Source: Segatella hominis
Lineage (GTDB): Bacteria > Bacteroidota > Bacteroidia > Bacteroidales > Bacteroidaceae
Length of the DNA: 64,000 bases
Reading direction: 5' to 3'
Assembly (NCBI RefSeq): GCF_019249725.2
Contig: NZ_CP137559.1
Span: 2,377,501-2,441,500, forward strand
Shown here piece by piece: positions 56,264 through 64,000 of the stretch. The position numbers were made by a program, and so were the translations under genes. Numbering within the stretch: the first letter of the stretch is position 1; each line of letters starts with the position of its first letter. Below the pieces are notes generated by a model. It saw only the letters and a list, made by a program, of their open reading frames with translations. It did no database searches and had not been told where the DNA came from.

Positions 56264-58936
56264 TTAGTTTCTTCCAGCCTGTGAAATCATTTCTGTCAAC
56301 TGATTCATAAAAGCAGCATCCTTTGCCAGATCCTCGATATTAATGTGCATACGATAGCGCCAGTAATGCTTAGGATTAGCAGGGATATTGATACGCTCTG
56401 CATTCGCATCAGGCAAGCGGAGATGCTCGTCGATAGCAAGCCAATCCTGAATACTCAACACACAGAGCATAGAAGGAGAGGTCAGATGACGTGAGATAAT
56501 ATCCTTGGCAAGCCAACCTGGGAGCGGATGAGGAGCAGGACCCTGACGATAGAGCATCGTATTATAATACTCCTGAGTACGCTGGATATTCTCATCCCAC
56601 CACTGACGGAGGGTAGGCATATCATGACTTGAAATGGTACAAACCGAGCGATAAGGATTACGGCTCAGATGGCCGAACTTCACAGAAGGATCCTTAGGCA
56701 TGCTCTGCAGCTCCAGGCTCAAGATCTTCAACTCATTCATTACCCATGGCACACAATCAGGCACCATTCCGAGGTCTTCGGCACATACCAACATGCGGGT
56801 AGCCTGAACCAACTTAGGCAATTTCTTCATTGCCTCACCATACCAATACTGGTTGTTGCGACGATAGAAATAATCATTATAAAGACGATTGAACGCAGCC
56901 TTGTCGTTATCATAAAGTGACTCAAAGATGAAATCAAACTGAACCGAGATACGTGGGTGGAACAATCCCGGATTACGATGATCACGAACGAAGAGCACAT
57001 CGCTAATCAGAGCATAGAGACCATCACGGAGCCAGATATCCTTCTGATCGGTAGCACCTTCAAACAAAGCTTCCACCTTGCGCTGGCTATTCACCTCCGG
57101 TTTCATCTGATAGCGCTCGTCATCCAAGCGGTCGAGATATTTTTCCTTCACCTCATCAGCACGCTCATGGAACATGCGGTTCAGAATCCAGTCGGTAATG
57201 AAAGGACGGGTGAATCTATCCTCCTGGAAATTAAGGCCATAAGAACGAATCTCATCTGCCGTCATTCCCAACGCAGGAGCAAACTGACCCAGCAATCCGT
57301 GAACAGAATCTACAGGAATCTCCCAGATACGGAAGAAACCGAGTACATGGTCGATACGGTAAGCATCAAAGTACAGAGACATGTTCTGGAAGCGGCGAAC
57401 CCACCACTGGCAACCATCCTTCAACATTTCATGCCAGTTGTAAGTAGGGAATCCCCAGTTCTGGCCATTTGCAGAGAAATCATCAGGTGGAGCACCCGCC
57501 TGTCCATTGAGATTGAAGTACTTAGGCTCCACCCACACATCACAGCTATAGCGGTTTACACCGATAGGAATATCACCCTTCAGAATAACACCCTTTGCCA
57601 TAGCATGCTCGTGAGCCGCCTTCATCTGTGTATTTAATACATACTGCACGAAGTAGAAGAATTCCACCTCCTTGTATGCTTTGCTCTTAGAATCACTCAA
57701 TGATTTACGCTCAGCTTCATCCCATACTTTATGGTCTGGCCATTGAGAGAAATCGGCAGTACCATACTTGTCACGCAAGTAAGAATACTGTGCGTAAGGC
57801 ACAAGCCACTGTTCTGTTTCCTGAAAAAATGCCTGAAAATCGGCACTCTTTAACATTTGTTTTCCTTCCTGTTCGAAGATTTGGTGCAAATAGTTTATCT
57901 TGAAATCATTTACTTTCTCATAATCTATCTGAGGGAGCGCATTGAGTTCTGCTCTCGTCTTTTCAGCCTCAGCGCGCTTCTTGGCATCTTTCAACTCTGG
58001 TAATGCAAGAAGATCTGCATACTGAGGATGAATAGCAAAGACACTGATACAGCCATATGGATAAGAGTCTGTCCAGGTATGCGTGATAGTCGTATCATTG
58101 ATAGGCAAAAGCTGAAGAACCTTCTGACCGGTTTTAGCCACCAGATCGATCATGCTCTTGAGATCACCGAAATCACCGATACCGGCACTCTTCTTACTTC
58201 TGAGTGAGAAAACAGGCACCAGTGTACCCGCCAACTTACGGTTCCAACGCTCCAGGAACGACTGGCTCAACTCATAAGAAATCAACGTACCGCTCTTCAT
58301 CTCAGGGATTTCAATAGAACGGTTGTAACCTGTTTCCCAAAGACATTCCTTCTTTTCATTGAGCGCTACGAACTTGAATTCCAGATAGTTGACAGCTAAA
58401 GTCTCCACATTGATATCAACAGTCCACTCATTGTAAGCCTGCTGAACCATAGGAAGAGCATGGTTTTTGTCCCAAGCACCGAGTGCAGGATCAGAACCTA
58501 CTACTACTAAACGTTCACCCTCACGAAGTTGTGGAGCACGAACAATCAGGCGGATCGTCTTAGCAAAGGAATGCTCCTTCACTTTGCCTAACTGCTGATG
58601 GTTAATGCAGTCAGTAAAGGCGCTGCTATAGAAGTATGAATCCTCAGGAATATCATGCCAACGGTCATACAAAGTATAATCACCGGCACGCTCAGCCGTA
58701 CAGTTCAGCTGATGCCTCGCCAATTGCCATTCAGCCTTGGTGCAAAAGCCATCTCTACTTACACTGTAAAAGTAGGAATTGTTCTTAGACTTTGGGGTAC
58801 CATCCCAATCGAATGACCAGCGAGAGCCATCCTCAGTCCCCATTTTATACTGGACCTCCTTCCCATCAACTGTCATATTCAAAACGAGTTCCTCGCCATA
58901 GACAGTTTTATAATCTATATTAAAATGAAACACCAT
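56264..58936 (-). CDS. malQ: 4-alpha-glucanotransferase (amylomaltase, GH77) with N-terminal CBM20-type domains
   Basis: An approximately 890-aa cytoplasmic-type enzyme with no signal peptide. Two N-terminal starch-binding-like beta domains span about 1-110 and 125-220 (LVVVGSDPALGAWDKNHALPM is CBM20-like). The GH77 barrel follows, with SYPYGCISVFAIHPQY, the nucleophile Asp in YRIDHVLGFFRIWE, the acid Glu in CAEDLGMVP and the Asp in ISSHDMPTLRQWW. It transfers glucan chains between maltooligosaccharides and frees glucose. A start at 58936 (MVFHFNIDY) is preferred over the TTG at 58945. It is a separate transcription unit between the MFS and GH97 genes, with its own operator-like dyad upstream. 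Confidence 0.93.
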   Translation of the reverse strand: MVFHFNIDYKTVYGEELVLNMTVDGKEVQYKMGTEDGSRWSFDWDGTPKSKNNSYFYSVSRDGFCTKAEWQLARHQLNCTAERAGDYTLYDRWHDIPEDSYFYSSAFTDCINHQQLGKVKEHSFAKTIRLIVRAPQLREGERLVVVGSDPALGAWDKNHALPMVQQAYNEWTVDINVETLAVNYLEFKFVALNEKKECLWETGYNRSIEIPEMKSGTLISYELSQSFLERWNRKLAGTLVPVFSLRSKKSAGIGDFGDLKSMIDLVAKTGQKVLQLLPINDTTITHTWTDSYPYGCISVFAIHPQYADLLALPELKDAKKRAEAEKTRAELNALPQIDYEKVNDFKINYLHQIFEQEGKQMLKSADFQAFFQETEQWLVPYAQYSYLRDKYGTADFSQWPDHKVWDEAERKSLSDSKSKAYKEVEFFYFVQYVLNTQMKAAHEHAMAKGVILKGDIPIGVNRYSCDVWVEPKYFNLNGQAGAPPDDFSANGQNWGFPTYNWHEMLKDGCQWWVRRFQNMSLYFDAYRIDHVLGFFRIWEIPVDSVHGLLGQFAPALGMTADEIRSYGLNFQEDRFTRPFITDWILNRMFHERADEVKEKYLDRLDDERYQMKPEVNSQRKVEALFEGATDQKDIWLRDGLYALISDVLFVRDHRNPGLFHPRISVQFDFIFESLYDNDKAAFNRLYNDYFYRRNNQYWYGEAMKKLPKLVQATRMLVCAEDLGMVPDCVPWVMNELKILSLELQSMPKDPSVKFGHLSRNPYRSVCTISSHDMPTLRQWWDENIQRTQEYYNTMLYRQGPAPHPLPGWLAKDIISRHLTSPSMLCVLSIQDWLAIDEHLRLPDANAERINIPANPKHYWRYRMHINIEDLAKDAAFMNQLTEMISQAGRN

Positions 58937-58963
58937 AAGATACAAAGGTTATTATTTACGCTG

Positions 58964-59039
58964 CGAAGGTAATATTAATTATCGAAAAATCAAACATTTT
59001 TTGCACAAAAATCACAAAAAATGTTGCGCAATCGGTTGC
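58964..59039 (-). promoter_or_regulatory. malQ promoter with operator-like dyad
   Basis: Minus strand: TACCTTCG (complement of 58964-58971), one base from the TAnnTTTG consensus. The dyad GCAATCGGTTGC (59028-59039) is centred 62.5 bp upstream. It keeps the GCAA-N4-TTGC half-sites of the two perfect operators but not their ACGT centre. Confidence 0.6.
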
Positions 59040-59051
59040 ACAACATTTTTT
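59016..59051 (-). terminator. Terminator of the MFS gene overlapping the malQ operator
   Basis: Arms 59016-59031 and 59036-59051 pair at 15 of 16 positions, with A6/T6 ends and a 4-nt loop. It lies 32 bp after the transporter stop. The GCAA/TTGC half-sites of the malQ operator form the top of the stem. Confidence 0.8.
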
Positions 59052-59082
59052 GCAATTTAATACATTTTACTTATCTTCTTAC

Positions 59083-60387
59083 TTATTTTTCCTTGATGAA
59101 GGAAACAGATAAAGCGCCGCATATCAGCAAGATACCAGCCACTATCATCATGTCACTCTGATGAGAACCCACCAGGCTCAAAACAGCACCACCACAGATG
59201 GCAGCTACAATCTGAGGAATGCAAATCGTTCCATTGAAAAGACCCAGATAAGCACCCATGTGTCCATATCCCTGCAGGGCATTGGTAACAAAAGTGAAAG
59301 GCATTGCCAACATGGCTGCCCAACCAGCACCAATCATCAGGAATGAAATAAACTGCAGATATGGGTCATGCAGGAAAGGAATCAGTGCGAAACCGACACC
59401 ACCAATGACCAGACTGACCGCATAAGCCATCTTGGTATTCTTAAACTGAGGCAGCACAACCGCCCAAAGCACACTACCCACAGCCTGAACAGCAAAGAGG
59501 ATACCTACCCAGTTGCCAGCCTCCTGGAATGCCTCGGAAGTAGGATCGGTAGTATTCCAAACCGTCTCAGCAATGGCACCTGTAGAATAATTCCATAGAT
59601 AAAGGAAGCCAGCCCAGCAGAAGAACTGCACGAGACCCACCTTCCAGAAAGTAGCAGGAGCCTTGCGGAGCAAAGTAATCCAATCGGCCTTTTCTTCTGA
59701 AGCAGAAGCATTCTTCACTTCATTATATTCCGCATACTGCTGGGGGTTCCACTCCTTCACCTTCATCGTAGTATAGATGACGCAGAGAATCAGAATAGCA
59801 GCACCGATATAGAATGACCAGATTACGGAATCAGGAACCACACCCTTGTCAGCCACATTCTTGATACCCAAGAAAGTAAAGAGGAATGGGAAAATGTAAC
59901 CAGCCACAGAACCGGCATTGCAGAGGAAACTCTGGATGGAGTAAGCTTTCGCCTTCTGCTTTTCATTGACCATATCACCCACCAGCATCTTGAAAGGCTG
60001 CATCGCCATATTGATACTTGTATCCAAGAACATCAGGGCTATCAAACCGAAAAGCATCGCACCGCTCACCGTCAATCCGAACGAACCGGCATTAGGCAGC
60101 AGACACATCACCAATACAGCCACCGAAGCACCAATAAATAAGTAAGGTATTCGACGACCGAAGCGGCACCAGGTCTTATCGCTCAAAGTACCGACGATAG
60201 GTTGCACCAGGATTCCCATCAGCGGAGGGAGAATCCAGAAATAACTCAAGTTGTGTGGGTCTGCACCCAATGTTGCAAAAATTCGGGATATGTTGGCGCT
60301 CTGAAGGGCGTAAGCAATCTGTACCCCGAAGAATCCGAAACTTAAATTCCAAAGCTTCCAGAAACTCAAATCAGGTTTTTGTGTCAT
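59083..60387 (-). CDS. MFS sugar (maltose/oligosaccharide) transporter
   Basis: A 434-aa inner-membrane transporter with 12 predicted helices. It starts MTQKPDLSFWKLWNLSFGFFG and contains YALQSANISRIFATLGAD, QPIVGTLSDKTWCRFGRRIPY (the MFS loop 2-3 motif G-x-L-S-D-x-R-G-R-R type) and QPFKMLVGDMV. These are features of the GPH-like/SLC45-type disaccharide permeases common beside Bacteroidota starch genes. It would bring maltose or glucose polymers from periplasm to cytoplasm for MalQ. It follows the LacI regulator gene by 87 bp on the same strand. Substrate is inferred from context. Confidence 0.88.
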   Translation of the reverse strand: MTQKPDLSFWKLWNLSFGFFGVQIAYALQSANISRIFATLGADPHNLSYFWILPPLMGILVQPIVGTLSDKTWCRFGRRIPYLFIGASVAVLVMCLLPNAGSFGLTVSGAMLFGLIALMFLDTSINMAMQPFKMLVGDMVNEKQKAKAYSIQSFLCNAGSVAGYIFPFLFTFLGIKNVADKGVVPDSVIWSFYIGAAILILCVIYTTMKVKEWNPQQYAEYNEVKNASASEEKADWITLLRKAPATFWKVGLVQFFCWAGFLYLWNYSTGAIAETVWNTTDPTSEAFQEAGNWVGILFAVQAVGSVLWAVVLPQFKNTKMAYAVSLVIGGVGFALIPFLHDPYLQFISFLMIGAGWAAMLAMPFTFVTNALQGYGHMGAYLGLFNGTICIPQIVAAICGGAVLSLVGSHQSDMMIVAGILLICGALSVSFIKEK

Positions 60388-60474
60388 ATTATTTTTGTTT
60401 TAATTTATATTCATTCAGAAGTTAAGACAACACCCTAAAAGGTGCCAGCAAGAATGCCAATTCAACATTCAACA

Positions 60475-61500
60475 TTATCTTGTTGTTCCTCTCACCACCA
60501 ATCTTGTTCTGACGACTCTCTTCTCCACCTCATCCACAGGAATGGATCCTTCCACCTGTCCAATGAGAATATTGGCGGCCTCCTCTCCCACGGCAACACC
60601 CCGCTGCTCCACCGTAGTGAGCATCGGGTCGGAAGCCTTGGCACGATCACCATTGGTAAATCCGCAGACACTAATTTCTTCCGGCACCTTATACCCCATA
60701 CGCTTGGCAGTATAGAGAATACCGATAGCCGTATCATCATTGATGGCAAAGAATGCATCCGGACAATCTTCTGTTCCAAGAATCTCTGGTGTGAGCGCCT
60801 CAGCCTGTGCACGGTTGTCGCAGATCTTCACCCAGTCCGGATTTTCTTTCAGTCCATGCTTCAGGAGAGCATCCCGATAGCCGTTGTAGCGGTTTTTGGA
60901 AATTTCCATATTCATCGGCGACCCATAGAATGCAATTTTCTTGCATCCCGTATCTATCAGATGGGTAACGGCGGTGAAAGCTCCCATGTAGTCATCTACA
61001 ACCACACGAGAACAATTCACACCTGTACATATTCTATCATAGAATACGAGCGGTACACCATTATCCATCAGTTTCAGAAAATGATCATACTGCTTGGTGT
61101 CCTTGGCCTGAGAGACAATAATGCCACACACCTTATTCTTATAGAAGTCTTCACAAATAGCCACTTCCTTATCATACCGTTCGTTACTCTGCGCCACCAT
61201 CACACGATAGCCGCGTGCACGCGCCTCTTCCTCTATGCCAGAGACAACAGACATAAAGTAATAATGTACGAACTCCGGTACGATGACTCCAATTACCTTC
61301 ATCGGCTGCACCTTACTATGTCGCAGGGCTTCACCGATCACGTTCGGATAGAAGTTGTGCGCCCTGGCATAAGCCTGGATACGCTCCTTCTGAGCAGCAC
61401 TGATACGAGGGCTATTCTTCAACGCTCTACTCACAGTAGCTATGCTACATCCGAGATCGCGAGCGATATCTTTCATTGTTATGGGTACAATTTCTTTCAT
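60475..61500 (-). CDS. LacI-family regulator of the starch/maltodextrin locus
   Basis: A 341-aa regulator. The N-terminal helix-turn-helix is TMKDIARDLGCSIATVSRAL, with a hinge helix near residue 60. The periplasmic-binding-protein-like effector domain includes VIGVIVPEFVHYYFMSVV, VVDDYMGAFTAVTHLID and DAFFAINDDTAIGILY. It is divergent from susC with a shared perfect operator (61583-61596) halfway between. Operators 61.5-62.5 bp upstream of -7 elements, with missing -33 boxes, suggest it activates rather than represses. The effector may be a maltooligosaccharide. Starch loci in Bacteroides use SusR instead, so this is an alternative control scheme. Confidence 0.92.
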   Translation of the reverse strand: MKEIVPITMKDIARDLGCSIATVSRALKNSPRISAAQKERIQAYARAHNFYPNVIGEALRHSKVQPMKVIGVIVPEFVHYYFMSVVSGIEEEARARGYRVMVAQSNERYDKEVAICEDFYKNKVCGIIVSQAKDTKQYDHFLKLMDNGVPLVFYDRICTGVNCSRVVVDDYMGAFTAVTHLIDTGCKKIAFYGSPMNMEISKNRYNGYRDALLKHGLKENPDWVKICDNRAQAEALTPEILGTEDCPDAFFAINDDTAIGILYTAKRMGYKVPEEISVCGFTNGDRAKASDPMLTTVEQRGVAVGEEAANILIGQVEGSIPVDEVEKRVVRTRLVVRGTTR

Positions 61501-61520
61501 AATTGTTTTTAGTTACAATG

Positions 61521-61528
61521 CAAAATTA
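61521..61528 (-). promoter_or_regulatory. -7 element of the LacI-type regulator gene
   Basis: TAATTTTG then C on the minus strand, 20 bp upstream of the ATG. The operator centre (61589.5) is 61.5 bp upstream, mirror-symmetric with the susC promoter. Confidence 0.6.
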
Positions 61529-61582
61529 GACAAATATCCGTTAAGTTGAACCATTTCATTGATGTAAATCAAGAAAAAGGTG

Positions 61583-61658
61583 TGCAAACGTTTGCACTAA
61601 AGAAATAACGGAATTAACTAAAAAATAGTACAACGTATCGAAAAAGAATTTAATTTTG
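61583..61658 (+). promoter_or_regulatory. susC promoter with perfect LacI-type operator
   Basis: Operator TGCAAACGTTTGCA (61583-61596), centre 61.5 bp upstream of TAATTTTG (61651-61658). There is no TTTG at -33. The leader to the susC ATG is about 200 nt. Confidence 0.75.
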
Positions 61659-61861
61659 CACTCAGAAAGTCTGAGAATGCCGTAAAAAAGCATGCAAAGA
61701 GGATGCAAATCCGCTTTCTGCCACCTTATAAATATAAAGAACCTAACAAACAATGATTTCCTAATGAAACCGTAAGTAAAGGTAAATGTAGTTAAAGTGT
61801 GGCCGAGACTAAAAACAATAATAAACATAAACATTTATACATTAACTTAAAAATCAAGCAA

Positions 61862-64000
61862 ATGATGAAGCAGGTAAAATTTAAATTGCCTCTCAGAGCG
61901 TTGACCCTCGCAAGTGGTCTGCTCCTGACAGCGAGTTCCTTTGCACAGTCTGGTGCTATTAAGGGACAAGTGAAAGATGCTTCTGGTGAGCCTGTCATGG
62001 GTGCTACCATTACAGCCAACGGTAAGGCAGTGGGCATTACCGACATGGATGGTAACTTCTCTGTTGATGCAGCTCCTGGTACTAACCTTACATTTACCTA
62101 TCTGGGAATGACTCCACAGACCGTGAAGGCTTCTAAAGAAATGAGCATTACCTTGCAGGATGACTCTAAGTCTTTGAACGAAGTCGTAGTCATCGGTTAT
62201 GGTGTGGCTAAGAAGAACGACTTGACAGGTTCTGTTACTGCGATCAAACCTGACGAGAAGAACCATGGTATCATTACTTCAGCACAGGACATGATCCAGG
62301 GTAAAATTGCAGGTGTAAATGTCAACTCATCAACGGGTGCTCCTGGTGATGGAGCACAGATTCGTATTCGTGGTGGTGCTTCTCTTACTGCGAGCAACAA
62401 CCCATTGATTGTTATCGATGGTATGCCTATGGATAACAACAGCACAAAGGGTGTAAACAACCCTCTGTCTCTTGTCAACCCTAATGATATCGAGAGCTTT
62501 ACCGTATTGAAGGATGCTTCAGCAACTGCCATCTACGGTTCACGCGGTTCCAATGGTGTCATCATCATTACAACCAAGAAGGGTCGCAGCGGCCAGAAGC
62601 CACAGGTTTCTTACAATGGTACACTTTCGGTAAGTACTGTTGCCAAGAAAATGGATGTGATGAATGCTTCTGAATATACAGACTTCATCAAGAACTATTA
62701 TGGTGAAGATTCTTCTGCCTACAAAGGTTTAGGCTGGAAGAAGTTCAACGCAGATGGAACTCCAGATTATTCTGCCGGCACATACGATACCGACTGGCAG
62801 GACGAGATTTACCGTGCAGCTGTCAGCCATGAGCATAATGTCAGCTTGACAGGTGGAATCAGTAAGAATTCTTGGTCTATGCCTTATCGTGTCAGCGTTG
62901 GTTACACCGGTCAGGAAGGTATTCTGAAGGGTTCTGACTATAAGCGTGTTACTGCCGGTTTCAACATCAATCCATCATTGTTCGACAAGCACCTTAACAT
63001 TAATGTCAACGGTAAGTATTCTTACTCAAAAACAAATCCAGGTGGACAGGATGCAGTAGGTGCAGCTATCAACATGGATCCTACCCGCCCAGTAAAGAGC
63101 AGTGACGAAACATTCAAGAACTGGGGTGGCTATTGGCAGTGGGCATTACCTACTACTTCATACGACCCTACATTCCCATATAACCGCAACGACGATGCTC
63201 CAACAAACCCTGTAGAAAAAGTTGAAAACTACGATTTCTACAAGAGTGCGCATATCCTCTTGGGTAATGTAGAGGCAGACTATAAGATACATGGTTTCGA
63301 AGACCTTCATCTTCACGCCAACATAGCTGGAGAATATAGCACTGGTGGAGAGTACAACACCAACAATCCACAATCTACATACGGATTCTACTATGGTGGC
63401 AACAGCGAAAATAAGGAGAAGAAGTATAACGTTGTAGCTACTGCCTATGCTCAGTACACCAAGGACTTCAACAAGGCTAACCACTTCGACATCATGGCTG
63501 GTTATGAGTATAGCCACATGAAATATTGGGGAGACCAGTGGAGCAAGTCTATGTATCCTTCTACCAACGAAGGTAAGAACGACAAGGGCGAACCTCTTGC
63601 AGGAACTGTGAAGTCTTACGATACAAGCAACTGGAAGGGACAGACTTACCTCGTGAGCTGGTATGGACGTGCCAACTATTCTCTGTTGGATCGTTACCTC
63701 CTTACATTCACTGCCCGTTATGATGGTTCAAGCCGCTTTGCAGACGGACACCGTTGGGGTTTCTTCCCATCAGCAGCCTTCGCATGGCGTATCAAAGACG
63801 AAAAATTCCTGAAAGATGTTGATGCTATCAGCGACTTGAAACTCCGACTTGGTTGGGGTAAGACCGGTCAGCAGGATACAGGTAGAGAGTACTACACCGC
63901 TACCTATAAGAAGAGTACAAGTAATCACTTCCTCTATCCAATCGGTGGTATTGACAACAACCCAGGAATACTCTACCGTCCATTGGCATACAATGACGAA
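61862..64000 (+). CDS. susC: SusC-like starch/maltodextrin TonB-dependent receptor (3' end outside window)
   Basis: The frame is open from 61862 (or the adjacent ATG at 61865) to the window end, 713 codons seen. A signal sequence runs up to SSFAQ. CarboxypepD_reg-like domain: IKGQVKDASGEPVMGATI. TonB-box-like stretch: NEVVVIGYGVAKKND. Plug: RIRGGASLTASNNPLIVIDG and the SusC signature NDIESFTVLKDASATAIYG. Barrel strands follow. About 290 residues are expected beyond the window, probably then a susD. It is divergent from the LacI regulator and next to MalQ, pullulanase and SusA/SusB-like enzymes, so maltooligosaccharide is the likely substrate. Confidence 0.93.
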   Translation, partial: MMKQVKFKLPLRALTLASGLLLTASSFAQSGAIKGQVKDASGEPVMGATITANGKAVGITDMDGNFSVDAAPGTNLTFTYLGMTPQTVKASKEMSITLQDDSKSLNEVVVIGYGVAKKNDLTGSVTAIKPDEKNHGIITSAQDMIQGKIAGVNVNSSTGAPGDGAQIRIRGGASLTASNNPLIVIDGMPMDNNSTKGVNNPLSLVNPNDIESFTVLKDASATAIYGSRGSNGVIIITTKKGRSGQKPQVSYNGTLSVSTVAKKMDVMNASEYTDFIKNYYGEDSSAYKGLGWKKFNADGTPDYSAGTYDTDWQDEIYRAAVSHEHNVSLTGGISKNSWSMPYRVSVGYTGQEGILKGSDYKRVTAGFNINPSLFDKHLNINVNGKYSYSKTNPGGQDAVGAAINMDPTRPVKSSDETFKNWGGYWQWALPTTSYDPTFPYNRNDDAPTNPVEKVENYDFYKSAHILLGNVEADYKIHGFEDLHLHANIAGEYSTGGEYNTNNPQSTYGFYYGGNSENKEKKYNVVATAYAQYTKDFNKANHFDIMAGYEYSHMKYWGDQWSKSMYPSTNEGKNDKGEPLAGTVKSYDTSNWKGQTYLVSWYGRANYSLLDRYLLTFTARYDGSSRFADGHRWGFFPSAAFAWRIKDEKFLKDVDAISDLKLRLGWGKTGQQDTGREYYTATYKKSTSNHFLYPIGGIDNNPGILYRPLAYNDE

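Overview
The window looks like a Prevotella/Segatella-type gut Bacteroidota chromosome. The reasons are its tandem SusC/SusD outer-membrane glycan importers, sigma-ABfr-type promoters (TTTG, about 19 bp, TAnnTTTG), moderate-to-low GC, a BspA-like surface protein, many AAA_14/DUF4143 ATPases and AT-rich, repeat-filled intergenic DNA. I saw no rRNA, tRNA or CRISPR array. All family assignments come from reading motifs by eye, without database searches.

Layout. 0-8.4 kb: a partial PepSY-like ORF, tandem repeats, an AAA_14 ATPase, tex with a tiny membrane ORF in its leader, a small outer-membrane barrel, a second AAA_14 ATPase and a DUF4302-like remnant. 8.7-17.9 kb: a histidine kinase/response regulator pair, a BspA-like protein with a small Gly/Asp-rich companion, an XRE regulator, isocitrate dehydrogenase and an OmpA-like lipoprotein. 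18.3-23.7 kb: purL followed by a two-subunit chromate transporter whose halves are separated by a dinD-like relic and an orphan 33-bp repeat array. 24-29.6 kb: a GH51 arabinofuranosidase, a third AAA_14 ATPase and a 'graveyard' of ATPase fragments, short arrays and palindromes.

29.6-49.4 kb is an arabinan utilisation locus on the minus strand: four very small membrane proteins, a kinase-less hybrid-sensor regulator (propeller, membrane segment, AraC), a surface glycan-binding protein, two SusC/SusD pairs and two GH43 enzymes. The distant GH51 gene carries the same promoter signature (TTTGTCCACC-N20-TACTTTTGCC) as the main operon, so it is probably co-regulated. 49.5-64 kb is a starch/maltodextrin locus: GH97 (SusB-like), pullulanase, a SusA-like GH13, GH77 amylomaltase, an MFS sugar transporter, a LacI-family regulator and a divergent susC that runs off the window. 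Four promoters here have a GCAA-N4-TTGC dyad centred 61.5-62.5 bp upstream of the -7 element, which points to the LacI protein acting as an activator.

Most novel candidates: (i) three gap-free paralogous 32-34-aa membrane proteins plus a 66-aa membrane protein, translationally coupled to the kinase-less sensor; (ii) locus-specific arrays with a period of 32-33 bp at every AAA_14 ATPase promoter or leader, plus one orphan array with its own promoter; (iii) the fixed-geometry LacI-type regulon in which two operators also look like transcription terminators.
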